Below, in pieces: positions 1 through 6,597 of a stretch of 13,924 bases of DNA. The notes beneath the pieces are model-generated. The model did not search any database and was not told the origin of the DNA. It saw only the letters and a list, made by a program, of their open reading frames with translations. The stretch is from the NCBI GenBank assembly GCA_047626195.1, contig JBLHSN010000143.1, positions 1 through 13,924 on the forward strand, read 5' to 3'. Made by a program: the position numbers and the translations under genes. How positions within the stretch are numbered: the first letter of the stretch is position 1; each line of letters opens with the position of its first letter. The DNA is from CAJXTB01 sp047626195 (lineage in GTDB: Bacteria > Myxococcota_A > UBA796 > GCA-2862545).

Positions 1-472
1 TGATGTCGCCGTCGGCAAGCTCACCAAACTGGGTGTCCATCTGGCGAATTACTTCCGACGACTCGTTGTTCACAATCGTGTTGGTGGTCGTGTCGAGTAG
101 GATCGGGACCGAAACCCTGCCCGAGAATGTGCTGTCGTGGGTCGTGTAGACGTCCCGCAACAGCGCATGGCCATTGACGGAATCGCGAGTTGATCCTTCG
201 AAGTCCGGTGTGAACGTCCAGCCGTCCCCACCCATGAGCGGGCTGACTACACTGACGCCAATGTGTGGGGTGAGACCCTTCAGCTGTCGGACGATGAGCG
301 TACGGTGAGCCCATGGGCAGGCCAACGACACATACAGATGGTAGCGACCAGACTCCGGTGCAAACCGAGCATCACCAATGCTGTCACGACAGCCGGCGGT
401 TGCTCGTTGAAACACCTTATTTTTGCGAACAAAGTTGTCCGAGACCCACTGCCCATCTACCAGCCGACCCAT
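1..472 (-). CDS. yqjG: glutathionyl-hydroquinone reductase (Xi-class GST), 3' end outside window
   Basis: This is the N-terminal 157 codons of a gene that runs off the left edge. The protein begins MGRLVDGQWV and contains LACPWAHRTLI, with the catalytic Cys at residue 52, and later NNESSEVIRQMD. The CPWAHR motif and the NNES(S)E(V/I)IR motif are the signatures of the YqjG/ECM4/PcpF family. This cytosolic family uses glutathione to reduce glutathionyl-hydroquinones back to hydroquinones through an active-site cysteine (established). The family is usually about 320-330 residues, so roughly half is present: the thioredoxin-like domain, without the helical C-terminal domain. The start is set by ATG at 472-470, with GGAGGT (477-482 on the opposite strand) just upstream. 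It lies 62 bp downstream of the Cys-rich lipoprotein gene on the same strand and could be co-transcribed with it, although the two functions are unrelated. Confidence 0.93.
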   Translation of the reverse strand, partial: MGRLVDGQWVSDNFVRKNKVFQRATAGCRDSIGDARFAPESGRYHLYVSLACPWAHRTLIVRQLKGLTPHIGVSVVSPLMGGDGWTFTPDFEGSTRDSVNGHALLRDVYTTHDSTFSGRVSVPILLDTTTNTIVNNESSEVIRQMDTQFGELADGDI

Positions 473-481
473 GCTCACCTC

Positions 482-500
482 CACCGACTGCGTATCGGTG
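482..500. repeat. inverted repeat CACCGA-N7-TCGGTG before the reductase gene
   Basis: Perfect 6-bp arms at 482-487 and 495-500 surround a 7-bp centre. The element abuts the Shine-Dalgarno of the glutathionyl-hydroquinone reductase gene (477-482) and sits 5' of it on the transcript. It could be a small operator or an RNA stem that affects ribosome access. At this GC content a 6-bp repeat can also occur by chance. Confidence 0.3.
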
Positions 501-507
501 TGTGGCG

Positions 508-523
508 GGCCGGGGAGTCGGCC
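508..523. other. short GC-rich hairpin after the Cys-rich lipoprotein gene
   Basis: GGCCG and CGGCC arms surround a 6-nt loop, 12 bp past the lipoprotein stop codon at 535-537. No T-tract follows on the minus strand, so it is not a convincing intrinsic terminator. At best it is a weak pause site between the lipoprotein and reductase genes. Confidence 0.2.
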
Positions 524-534
524 AAGGTGTTCGC

Positions 535-969
535 TTAAAGCGAACGACCATCGATGTAGTCCCAGGTGCAGGCGCTATCGACACATGCAAAGCCATCTGC
601 TGGAGGGCAATCACAGGTGCTGACCAATCCGCCGCATTCTAGGTCCGACTGGATGGCAAGCAGCTCGTAGAAGCGGTCTGCGTTGGCGTCTGTGCGCGCG
701 ACGAGGTCACGCGTGCATCCGCAGCTGGTACCGGTGAGCACTTGGCCGCATTCAGCGTCTGCTGTGCAGGCCTGGATGCTGTCCTGTTCAGCAGCAACCG
801 CATCATAGGCTTGCGCACAGGTGGTCGGATTGGGCTCCGGCTCCGGCTCCGGTGCGGTTCCGTTGCCGCTTGGTGTTGTGGGGTCACAACCAGAGATAAG
901 CCCGGCGAACCCTAGGAGAAGTCCCGCACGGAAGAGTGAGGTGAGAGCACTGGTGGGTGAAACGGGCAT
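535..969 (-). CDS. Cys-rich secreted lipoprotein of unknown function
   Basis: The 144-residue protein has a lipoprotein signal peptide: a hydrophobic stretch at about 13-27 ending LISGC, with Cys28 as the lipidation site and Asp29 next to it. An EP-repeat linker follows at 41-48, then a compact domain with ten cysteines (51, 68, 74, 83, 85, 112, 119, 121, 129, 134), suited to up to five disulfides in the periplasm or outside the cell. I do not recognise the domain and give no function. The start is ATG 969-967, not the upstream in-frame ATG at 1032, because the signal peptide begins there and GGAGA (974-978, opposite strand) stands 4 nt upstream. In E. coli, Asp at +2 means inner-membrane retention; whether that holds in this lineage is not known. 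The gene is divergent from the MopE-like gene. Confidence 0.85.
   Translation of the reverse strand: MPVSPTSALTSLFRAGLLLGFAGLISGCDPTTPSGNGTAPEPEPEPNPTTCAQAYDAVAAEQDSIQACTADAECGQVLTGTSCGCTRDLVARTDANADRFYELLAIQSDLECGGLVSTCDCPPADGFACVDSACTWDYIDGRSL
833..850. repeat. hexanucleotide tandem repeat (GGCTCC)x3
   Basis: Three perfect copies of GGCTCC on the plus strand encode the EPEPEP linker of the Cys-rich lipoprotein on the minus strand. It is a likely slippage site that would change linker length by two residues per unit without breaking the frame. Confidence 0.8.
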
Positions 970-1071
970 ACTGTCTCCATAGAAAGTACCGAAAAGGCGA
1001 GTTTGACTATGCCGTATGTCCAACTGCGGCAAGGTGGAGTGTGTGGTGTAGGCTGGATCGAAGAGGAGCTG
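970..1071. promoter_or_regulatory. divergent intergenic region between two lipoprotein genes
   Basis: These 102 bp separate the starts of two divergently transcribed lipoprotein genes and must hold both promoters. A TTGACT hexamer lies at 1003-1008 on the plus strand but has no good -10 box at the usual spacing. On the minus strand I see no clear sigma-70 pair. The ribosome sites at each end are clear: GGAGA facing left, and AGGAG at 1064-1068 facing right. I cannot assign promoter elements with confidence. Confidence 0.35.
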
Positions 1072-1554
1072 ATGAAAAACTTTCGACTGACGCTGTTATT
1101 CGCTCTCACCGGCTGCCCACTGGTCTCGGATTCCGAACATGCCGCCCGTATTGATGTGGATTCTGATGGTTTCGTCGCTCATGAATACCCAGGCGGCGTG
1201 GACTGCGATGACCGCGACCCAGACGTCGGCGCGGCCGAGGTCTGGTTTCTCGATGCAGATGGTGACGGGATTGGTGAGACCGGAGACGGCTTGCTGCTGT
1301 GTTCTCCGCCGAGCAACTTTGTCCGCACGACGGGCGACTGCAACGACACGGACGCAGCTGTCGGGCCCGGTTTTGACGAGTTCTGCAACGGTCTAGACGA
1401 CAACTGTAACGGCGTTCGGGATGATGGATTGGACGTTTCACCCGCCTGGATGGATAGCGATGGAGACGGGTACGGTGGGGATACAGGGGTGGACCTCCAC
1501 GTTGATGTCGAACCCGACGCTTTGGCACGCCCAGTTTCGCCGCCAACTTCCTAG
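1072..1554 (+). CDS. MopE-like metal-binding-repeat lipoprotein, N-terminal part of an interrupted gene
   Basis: The 160-residue reading frame starts at ATG 1072, behind AGGAG, with a short lipoprotein signal peptide (MKNFRLTLLFALTGC; lipobox LTGC, Cys15). It then has Asp-rich units of the MopE/putative metal-binding type: DVDSDGF, GVDCDDRDPDV, LDADGDGIG, GDCNDTDAAV, FCNGLDDNCNG and MDSDGDGYGG. These DxDxDG loops are expected to bind calcium, and the paired Cys residues to form disulfides outside the inner membrane. The last residues after about 138 no longer follow the repeat pattern, and the frame ends at TAG TAG TAA (1552-1560). The partner half at 1645-3531 continues the same repeat family in the same frame, so I read the two as one broken gene. 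An upstream in-frame ATG at 1003 would add 23 residues before the signal peptide and is rejected. Confidence 0.75.
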   Translation: MKNFRLTLLFALTGCPLVSDSEHAARIDVDSDGFVAHEYPGGVDCDDRDPDVGAAEVWFLDADGDGIGETGDGLLLCSPPSNFVRTTGDCNDTDAAVGPGFDEFCNGLDDNCNGVRDDGLDVSPAWMDSDGDGYGGDTGVDLHVDVEPDALARPVSPPTS

Positions 1555-1644
1555 TAGTAACCAGTTGCAACGTCGTCAGTTGGCGACACCCCTGAACGCA
1601 CCCTAGCGCCGGTTTCTTCCATCAACGACATCGGCCACCCCTGT
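1480..1644 (+). other. degenerate repeat unit with triple stop inside the MopE-like gene
   Basis: Between the two halves of the MopE-like gene, about 165 bp no longer encode a recognisable unit in the gene's own frame. That frame has TAG TAG TAA at 1552-1560 and is then open through to ATG 1645. In another frame, around 1518-1590, the translation PSFAANFLVVTSCNVVSW faintly recalls the repeat pattern (P-x-G-[FW]-V-A-N ... DCND). This suggests an old unit scrambled by compensating small indels. The length of the stretch is close to one repeat unit, about 55-60 codons. No ribosome site precedes ATG 1645. Confidence 0.55.
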
Positions 1645-3531
1645 ATGGTTGAGCGTTTGGTGTGCGACGTTGAGACCGGCTGGGTTCGCAACGACGATGA
1701 CTGTGATGACACCACATCACTTGTCTCCCCGGCCGCCGACGAGTTGTGCAATGGCATCGACGACAACTGCTCGGGCGTTGTGGACGAAGGCTTTGTCGGA
1801 ACGGCCTTCAACCTCGATGCGGACGGCTACGGCTACGGCTACGGCAATCCATTCTCGACCGACAACTTCTGCATGGCGCCCGAAGGTTGGGTCGCCAATG
1901 GCGACGACTGTGACGATATGCGGGACTTTGTCTTTCCGGGAGCAACCGAGCTGTGCAATGGGCTGGATGACGACTGCGACAATGACGCAGACGACGGACT
2001 GGTACCGCTTCGCTCCTACTACCTAGACGGTGACCAAGACGGTTTCGGCAACCCAGGATATTCAGATTCGCTGTGTACTGCGCCGGAGAACTGGACGACT
2101 GACCAGAGCGACTGCGATGACACAGATCCGCTCATCTCGCCGGATGCCGTCGAGGACTGCGACACTCCAGACGACGACGACTGCAATCCCGACACCACCT
2201 GCGGGCCGTCCGGAGACTTGCGCGCAGCCGACCACCATGTGTTCTTGCCAGTCGACAGCGGCGAGTGCGCCGGGGCTGCGGTAGCCATCGCACGCGATGG
2301 CGCGGTCACTCGGATCGCGATTGGCGCTCCCAGCTATGCCACGGAGGCCACGGAGCGGGATGGTGCGGTGTACTTGATGACAGCGCCAACCACGCCGGCG
2401 ACAACTTCGCTGTCGGCTGGGGAGTTCTTGACCAGCGCGCGGTGGGGGTTCGGCTACGCCATCTCTGCCACGCATGACATGGATGGTGATGGCGCCGAGG
2501 ACTTGCTCGTGAGTGCGCCGTTTACATCGAACAGCACAGGCCGGGTATACGTTGTTTCGTCGCGTGCGACGTCAGCAGACTCCCCAGCAGAAAGCAGCGC
2601 GATTTTGAGGATAACGGCAAATAACAACTGGGTGTACTCTGGCTACTCACTCGCGAGTGGCCACGACTTGACCGGTGATGGCACGCCCGACTTGGTTGTT
2701 GGGGCTCCGCTTACCGTCATTGGGCCGAACACCCGCGGACGGGTGGCGGTGATCAGCGGCGCTGCACGAGGGTCGGTCACCATCAACTCCAATGTGTCGA
2801 ACATTCGCGGCACCAACAACTCGCAGACTGGCGTGGCCGTCGCGATTCTGCCCGACTTTAACGGCGACGGCGTGGCAGACTTGGCTGTCGGGTCCAACCT
2901 AGTAGATATTTCGGGGGTGGATAACGGTCAGGTAGCGGTTTACTTTGGTCCGCTGGAAACCGGTAACCTCGACTTGGACGAGGCGGATGTCACCTACTGG
3001 GGAGAATCCGCCGGTGACATTGCAGGCACGGCAGTCGCCAACGCTGGAGACGTCAATGGAGATGGCCTGTCCGACCTCATCATCGGTGCGCCGGGGCATT
3101 CGCAGGATGGCATTTTGGGGCGAGGCGCGGCCTATATTGTGTATGGAAGTAGCGCTCCTTCGAGCCACTCTCTGGGAAGCGCAGACGCCACATTTCTTGG
3201 ACACAGCCCTGCAATGGGCCTTGGCCGTGCGGTCTCCAGCGCGGGTGATGTGGACGGCAATGGCCTTGACGACGTGCTTGTCGGCCAACCAGAGGCGGTA
3301 GATCACCGCGGCGGAGCCTTCCTACAGCTCGCTCCTTACATGGGAACGGTCAATGTGGGAAGCGACGCCTTCTTGCTGGCGGCCCATGACAACCACGAGG
3401 TCGGGTTCGCCCTCGCGCCGGCCGGTGATGTCAACGGCGATGGCCTAGACGACTTCCTGATTGGAAATCCAGGTGCGGACACCAGCTTCGTGACTGCCGG
3501 CTCCGTTATCCTGTCCTTCGGGCTCCCGTAG
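1645..3531 (+). CDS. MopE repeats plus seven-blade FG-GAP propeller, C-terminal part of an interrupted gene
   Basis: The frame encodes 628 residues. Residues 1-190 hold three more Cys/Asp-rich units (DDDCDD, ELCNGIDDNCSG; DDCDD, ELCNGLDDDCD; SDCDDTDPLISP, ending in a variant DCDTPDDDDC). Residues 208-626 hold seven FG-GAP blades, at about 208, 268, 332, 395, 458, 524 and 585. Six carry the calcium loop D-x-[DTN]-G-[DN]-G-x-x-D (for example 278-286, 341-349, 404-412, 469-477, 535-543, 595-603). Seven blades is the integrin-alpha-type propeller number, normally an extracellular adhesion or ligand-binding scaffold. This half has no signal peptide and no Shine-Dalgarno before ATG 1645, so alone it could not be exported. 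It makes sense only as the rest of the lipoprotein starting at 1072. Either the gene is a pseudogene or the halves are joined in a way the sequence does not show. The propeller frame itself is undamaged. Confidence 0.8.
   Translation: MVERLVCDVETGWVRNDDDCDDTTSLVSPAADELCNGIDDNCSGVVDEGFVGTAFNLDADGYGYGYGNPFSTDNFCMAPEGWVANGDDCDDMRDFVFPGATELCNGLDDDCDNDADDGLVPLRSYYLDGDQDGFGNPGYSDSLCTAPENWTTDQSDCDDTDPLISPDAVEDCDTPDDDDCNPDTTCGPSGDLRAADHHVFLPVDSGECAGAAVAIARDGAVTRIAIGAPSYATEATERDGAVYLMTAPTTPATTSLSAGEFLTSARWGFGYAISATHDMDGDGAEDLLVSAPFTSNSTGRVYVVSSRATSADSPAESSAILRITANNNWVYSGYSLASGHDLTGDGTPDLVVGAPLTVIGPNTRGRVAVISGAARGSVTINSNVSNIRGTNNSQTGVAVAILPDFNGDGVADLAVGSNLVDISGVDNGQVAVYFGPLETGNLDLDEADVTYWGESAGDIAGTAVANAGDVNGDGLSDLIIGAPGHSQDGILGRGAAYIVYGSSAPSSHSLGSADATFLGHSPAMGLGRAVSSAGDVDGNGLDDVLVGQPEAVDHRGGAFLQLAPYMGTVNVGSDAFLLAAHDNHEVGFALAPAGDVNGDGLDDFLIGNPGADTSFVTAGSVILSFGLP
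1825..1842 (+). repeat. hexanucleotide tandem repeat (GGCTAC)x3 in a calcium loop
   Basis: Three perfect GGCTAC copies encode GYGYGY at residues 61-66 of the propeller-containing half, where sister repeats read D-G-D-G-[YF]-G-N-P. The expansion replaces the second Asp of the loop and lengthens it, and would be expected to weaken metal binding there. Confidence 0.8.
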
Positions 3532-3537
3532 CCGAGT

Positions 3538-4683
3538 CTAGTCGACGTACGGGGCGGGGCCAAAGTAGTAAAACTCATCGGCACCGAGGATGGAGCGGAG
3601 CGTGCTTGAGCCCGGCGTCATGTCGATGTGGAAGTGGTTGTCGTGGGCATTGTTGAACTCAGGCGTCAGGATGATGTTCCAAATGCCATCGTCGTGCCAG
3701 CGATGGGCCGATTCCCATAGGAAGGTCGCGCCAGCATTGGATGCCGGAGGTCGGCTGTTGATGTTGTTCGTGTGCACCCAGTCGTCGACCAGTGTGTAGC
3801 GGCGACCATCGGTGAACTCAAAACCGTAGATGTCGATGGCGTCGCCATAAGCATGGCGAGACAGTGTGCTGGTGCCGCCAATGACCCGGCAGACGTACGT
3901 GCCAATGTGCAGGACGGTGTCCACGCCGTCGGGCTCGACGTCGTCGATGAGATCGACCAAGGCGTGAGCGGATTCCGCTGACATCAAGATATTCGGAGTT
4001 GCGGTACCATCAAAGTATCGTACGTCCACGCCGTGGATGGGCGGGTTCAGCGTCACGGGGTCTTCGATGTGGCAGTTCAAGCTGGGATGCGAGCTCGGAC
4101 TCTCATCTTGGCGAAGAGTGGGCTCGAAGGGAACGTCGCGGGCCGCCAAGTCCAAGATGGCTTGAGACAAGTCAGAGGCGGCATTGGGTAGGCACGCGAA
4201 CCGTTCGGTATTCGGCTCGTTGTAGCGACCGGTCACCACGCAGCCGTAGCCGTCGCGACAGGCATCCTCTGGGTAGGTGCCGAAGTCACACCGCGATGTA
4301 CAGCTTCCGGCAGACAGCGGCGACTCGGGGAGATCCGCATCACCCACGCAGAAGGTGGTTGGGAAGCCGCTCGCGTCTGGACAGGTTCTCTCACAGGGGA
4401 GCGAGCACATGCCGCCGGGGAAGCCATCATCTTCCGCGAGGCAGACGGCTCCTTCGTAGTCGCAGTCCGATACCGATAGACAGGGACTTCCGACAAACCC
4501 AGCTGGACCGGTCACATCGACGGTATCGTCGTCAATGTCATCGGTTCCGCCGTCCAACGTTGTGTCGAAGTCCGAGTCTTCGTCATCTGGGATGCCGTCG
4601 CCGTCTGCGTCTGGCAGCTCGCGGCCGTCCTTGTTGCAGGCGGAGAACAGAGCGAGGATGAGAAGTGGGGTGAGAGTCTTCAT
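3538..4683 (-). CDS. lipoprotein with M15/extensin-C-type zinc peptidase domain
   Basis: The 381-residue protein starts MKTLTPLLILALFSAC, a lipoprotein signal with Cys16 (Phe at -3 is slightly atypical). Residues 25-40 are a thrombospondin-3-like calcium linker (DADGDGIPDDEDSD), and 41-60 are Asp/Thr-rich. Residues 67-165 are Cys-rich, with about ten cysteines. From about 185 to the end is a domain with SRHAYGDAID (His277, Asp284) and NHFHID (His350/His352). This matches the SxHxxGxAxD...HxH zinc-site layout of the LAS/M15 D,D-carboxypeptidases and extensin-like C-terminal proteins. The likely role is a cell-surface or periplasmic peptidase, perhaps on peptidoglycan; the substrate is unknown. 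I chose ATG 4683 over the in-frame GTG at 4719, which would put 12 residues before the signal peptide. It lies 35 bp after msrP and is probably co-transcribed. It converges on the MopE-like gene with only 6 bp between stop codons. Confidence 0.82.
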   Translation of the reverse strand: MKTLTPLLILALFSACNKDGRELPDADGDGIPDDEDSDFDTTLDGGTDDIDDDTVDVTGPAGFVGSPCLSVSDCDYEGAVCLAEDDGFPGGMCSLPCERTCPDASGFPTTFCVGDADLPESPLSAGSCTSRCDFGTYPEDACRDGYGCVVTGRYNEPNTERFACLPNAASDLSQAILDLAARDVPFEPTLRQDESPSSHPSLNCHIEDPVTLNPPIHGVDVRYFDGTATPNILMSAESAHALVDLIDDVEPDGVDTVLHIGTYVCRVIGGTSTLSRHAYGDAIDIYGFEFTDGRRYTLVDDWVHTNNINSRPPASNAGATFLWESAHRWHDDGIWNIILTPEFNNAHDNHFHIDMTPGSSTLRSILGADEFYYFGPAPYVD

Positions 4684-4718
4684 CCGCCGGTTGTACCCGA
4701 GCCATCCTCGGGTCGCCA

Positions 4719-5693
4719 CTACTCGTATAAGTCTGCAACGAACTCGCCGTATCCGTTGTACTTCATGGTGGGAATGGGCTCACGGCCAGGAATCAACCAC
4801 TCCTCGGCCTGACTCCAGCGAGGATGCGGGGTCTCGGGGTCCACATTGCTTAGGAACGAATACTCCGACGGTGAAATACTGTTCCAGAAGGTTGGTGGCT
4901 GATCTTCGGTGAATACAATGCGAATGACGGACTTGATACTTTTGTAGCCGTACTTCCACGGGACAATGAGCCGCAGTGGTGCACCATTCTGACGCGGTAG
5001 TGCCTGGCCGTAGATACCGGTGACCATCATGGCCAGTGGATTGGTCGCTTCTTCCATCGTCAGGCCTTCAAAGTACGGCCATGGAAGATTCGCGTCGGCG
5101 TCGACGTTGGGCATCTCTTCCGGGCGGTTCTCGCTGACCATCTGGACGAAGTTGGCGCCGGCCATCGGGTCGGCCATGGCGATAAGGGCAGCGAGTGGGA
5201 AGCCGGTCCATGGGACGGTCATGGCCCAGCGTTCCACGCAGCGGAAGCGGTAGATTCGCTGCTCGGTGATGTCGTCCATCTGGTCGAGCAGGTCTTCGAG
5301 ATTGATGACGCCAGGGTTGTTGCACAGGCCTGCAAATTCGATCTGCCACGGGGCGATCTGGAAGTTTCCGACAAGCAGGTGCACGGAGTCTTTCGACCGG
5401 GTGAACTCGTAGAAGTTGTTGTAGGTCGTGGCGTCGATGGGGTCGGTCAGCGGACGCTCGGGGACCTGGAAGTCTTCGTTGCGCGGGTACGGGAAGCGGT
5501 CAGCGTAGGGATTGTCGAAGTCATCCAGCGTGCCGAAGGGGTCACCACTGACGCCTAGACCACAGCCGCCGATGAGGCTGGCGGTACCGGTGAGACCCAA
5601 TGATTTCAGCACATTGCGACGGTTCCAGTAAGCGGATTCGTCCGTCACTTGATTGTCGGGAAGGTCCCATGGCTTACGGATCTTTACGAGCAT
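4719..5693 (-). CDS. msrP: protein-methionine-sulfoxide reductase catalytic subunit MsrP (YedY), probable Tat lipoprotein
   Basis: At 324 residues it is close to the family's usual length of about 330. It has the molybdopterin oxidoreductase fold signature RFRCVERWAMTVPW, with Cys152 as the expected molybdenum ligand, the upstream NNFYEF stretch (92-97), and the basic KYGYKSIKSV segment (247-256). MsrP reduces methionine sulfoxide in periplasmic proteins with a Mo-molybdopterin cofactor (established). The N-terminus has a twin-arginine signal, NRRNVLK (24-30), followed by a hydrophobic stretch ending LIGGC at Cys44. It may therefore be exported folded by Tat and then lipid-anchored rather than released, which is unlike E. 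coli MsrP. The usual membrane haem partner MsrQ is not beside it. It starts 4 bp after the stop of the outer-membrane protein gene, so the two are likely translationally coupled. Confidence 0.92.
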   Translation of the reverse strand: MLVKIRKPWDLPDNQVTDESAYWNRRNVLKSLGLTGTASLIGGCGLGVSGDPFGTLDDFDNPYADRFPYPRNEDFQVPERPLTDPIDATTYNNFYEFTRSKDSVHLLVGNFQIAPWQIEFAGLCNNPGVINLEDLLDQMDDITEQRIYRFRCVERWAMTVPWTGFPLAALIAMADPMAGANFVQMVSENRPEEMPNVDADANLPWPYFEGLTMEEATNPLAMMVTGIYGQALPRQNGAPLRLIVPWKYGYKSIKSVIRIVFTEDQPPTFWNSISPSEYSFLSNVDPETPHPRWSQAEEWLIPGREPIPTMKYNGYGEFVADLYE

Positions 5694-5697
5694 GATG

Positions 5698-6537
5698 TCA
5701 CCAGGTCAGGAAGGCGGAAGCGGAGAGGTCGTACCCACGTGCTGAGTTTCGAGCGACGGGAATGAGGCCAGCAGCAACTTGGACACCGGCGCCGGGAAGA
5801 GCATCCAAGCCGGTGCCGAACACTGCGGCTTGGACGTAGGCAAGTTCACGGCTACCGATCTCTGGGTCCCCACCGATGATGTTGATGTTGCCGTTGGTGT
5901 ACAGGTTCACGCCCAGGGTGTCGGGAACGACCCACATGCCCAGTCCGGCTGAGGCGTAAGCGCCGCTCTTAAACTCTTCGGTTCGGAATCGTGGACCCGC
6001 TTCAGCGGTAAACCAGCCGCGCTTGAACGACACTCCGCCCATGATCTTGACGGTGATGTCGAGGTTGGTGTCACCCAACTGTGGGAAGTTGCGCGATGCG
6101 GCAGCGAGTAGTTCCGAAGTCATACCCTTAGCTTCGGTAAAGTCAGCAGGGTCGCGGTAAGTGGGGACTCGGAATTCGACACCCCAAGCAATGGGTTTGC
6201 TCGGATGCAGGCGGCCATCGATCTCGAAGCGAAGGTCGCCCGTCCATGCGTAGTTCCACGCGACGTCGCCAGAGGCCTTGTTGGTTGCGGCAACGAAGGG
6301 CAGGGAGCCGACAACTTGAATTCCGCGTCCGAGACCGACTTCAAAGTACGTGTCGAGTGACTGAGAACGGTAGGCCAGGCCTGTCGACTCACCGTCAACG
6401 AAACCGTTGTTGGATATAAATCGGGTGGTGCCCACCTTGGCAAAGCCGTGGCCGAGGTCCCTGACCCACGGACCTGCGGAGGCCAGCATGGGGGCGCCGA
6501 GAGCAGCCATGACGAACAAGCTAGGAAAATGACGCAT
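5698..6537 (-). CDS. predicted outer-membrane beta-barrel protein
   Basis: The 279-residue protein has a Sec signal peptide (about 1-21, cleavage after LASA, mature start GPWVRD). The mature part alternates short hydrophobic and polar strands with many Gly and aromatic residues (TYFEVGLGRGIQVVGSLPF, DITVKIMGGVSF, GAYASAGLGMWV). It ends in an aromatic residue (SASAFLTW), as expected for a BAM-inserted barrel. I do not recognise a specific transporter family; about 12 strands would fit the length. The start codon follows an in-frame TGA two codons upstream (TGA TGC ATG) with no evident Shine-Dalgarno, so initiation may be leaderless-like or weak. The next internal ATG (residue 10) would damage the signal peptide. 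It is the first gene after a 60-bp gap and the leader of the msrP pair. Confidence 0.8.
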   Translation of the reverse strand: MRHFPSLFVMAALGAPMLASAGPWVRDLGHGFAKVGTTRFISNNGFVDGESTGLAYRSQSLDTYFEVGLGRGIQVVGSLPFVAATNKASGDVAWNYAWTGDLRFEIDGRLHPSKPIAWGVEFRVPTYRDPADFTEAKGMTSELLAAASRNFPQLGDTNLDITVKIMGGVSFKRGWFTAEAGPRFRTEEFKSGAYASAGLGMWVVPDTLGVNLYTNGNINIIGGDPEIGSRELAYVQAAVFGTGLDALPGAGVQVAAGLIPVARNSARGYDLSASAFLTW

Positions 6538-6597
6538 GCATCAGCGTACGACGCCGGAGGGGCACAGTTACATCAAAAGAATGTATTTTATTCGGGT
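6538..6597 (-). promoter_or_regulatory. AT-rich spacer, possible promoter for the barrel-msrP-peptidase genes
   Basis: This 60-bp spacer follows the SDR gene and has a run of A/T unlike its surroundings. On the minus strand TAAAAT (6585-6590) fits a -10 box five of six, but I see no -35 hexamer 16-18 bp upstream, where the SDR gene's end lies. There is no intrinsic terminator. It may let the downstream genes be transcribed separately from the lipid operon. Confidence 0.25.

Noticed and set aside
21..314. 97-codon minus-strand frame at the left edge
   Set aside because: It is out of frame with the clear glutathionyl-hydroquinone reductase translation covering the same bases.
1106..1570. 154-codon frame on the minus strand crossing the MopE-like gene break
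   Set aside because: Arg/His-rich shadow of Asp-rich repeats; no ribosome site or recognisable domain, so it does not explain the interruption.
1825..1842. Possible CRISPR or larger tandem array
   Set aside because: Only three 6-bp units, fully inside a coding repeat.
3532..3537. Shared bidirectional terminator between the converging genes
   Set aside because: Only 6 bp separate the stops and I see no stem with a T-tract on either strand nearby.
3999..4661. 220-codon Arg/Ser-rich frame on the plus strand
   Set aside because: Antisense to the peptidase lipoprotein; composition typical of a shadow of Asp-rich coding sequence.
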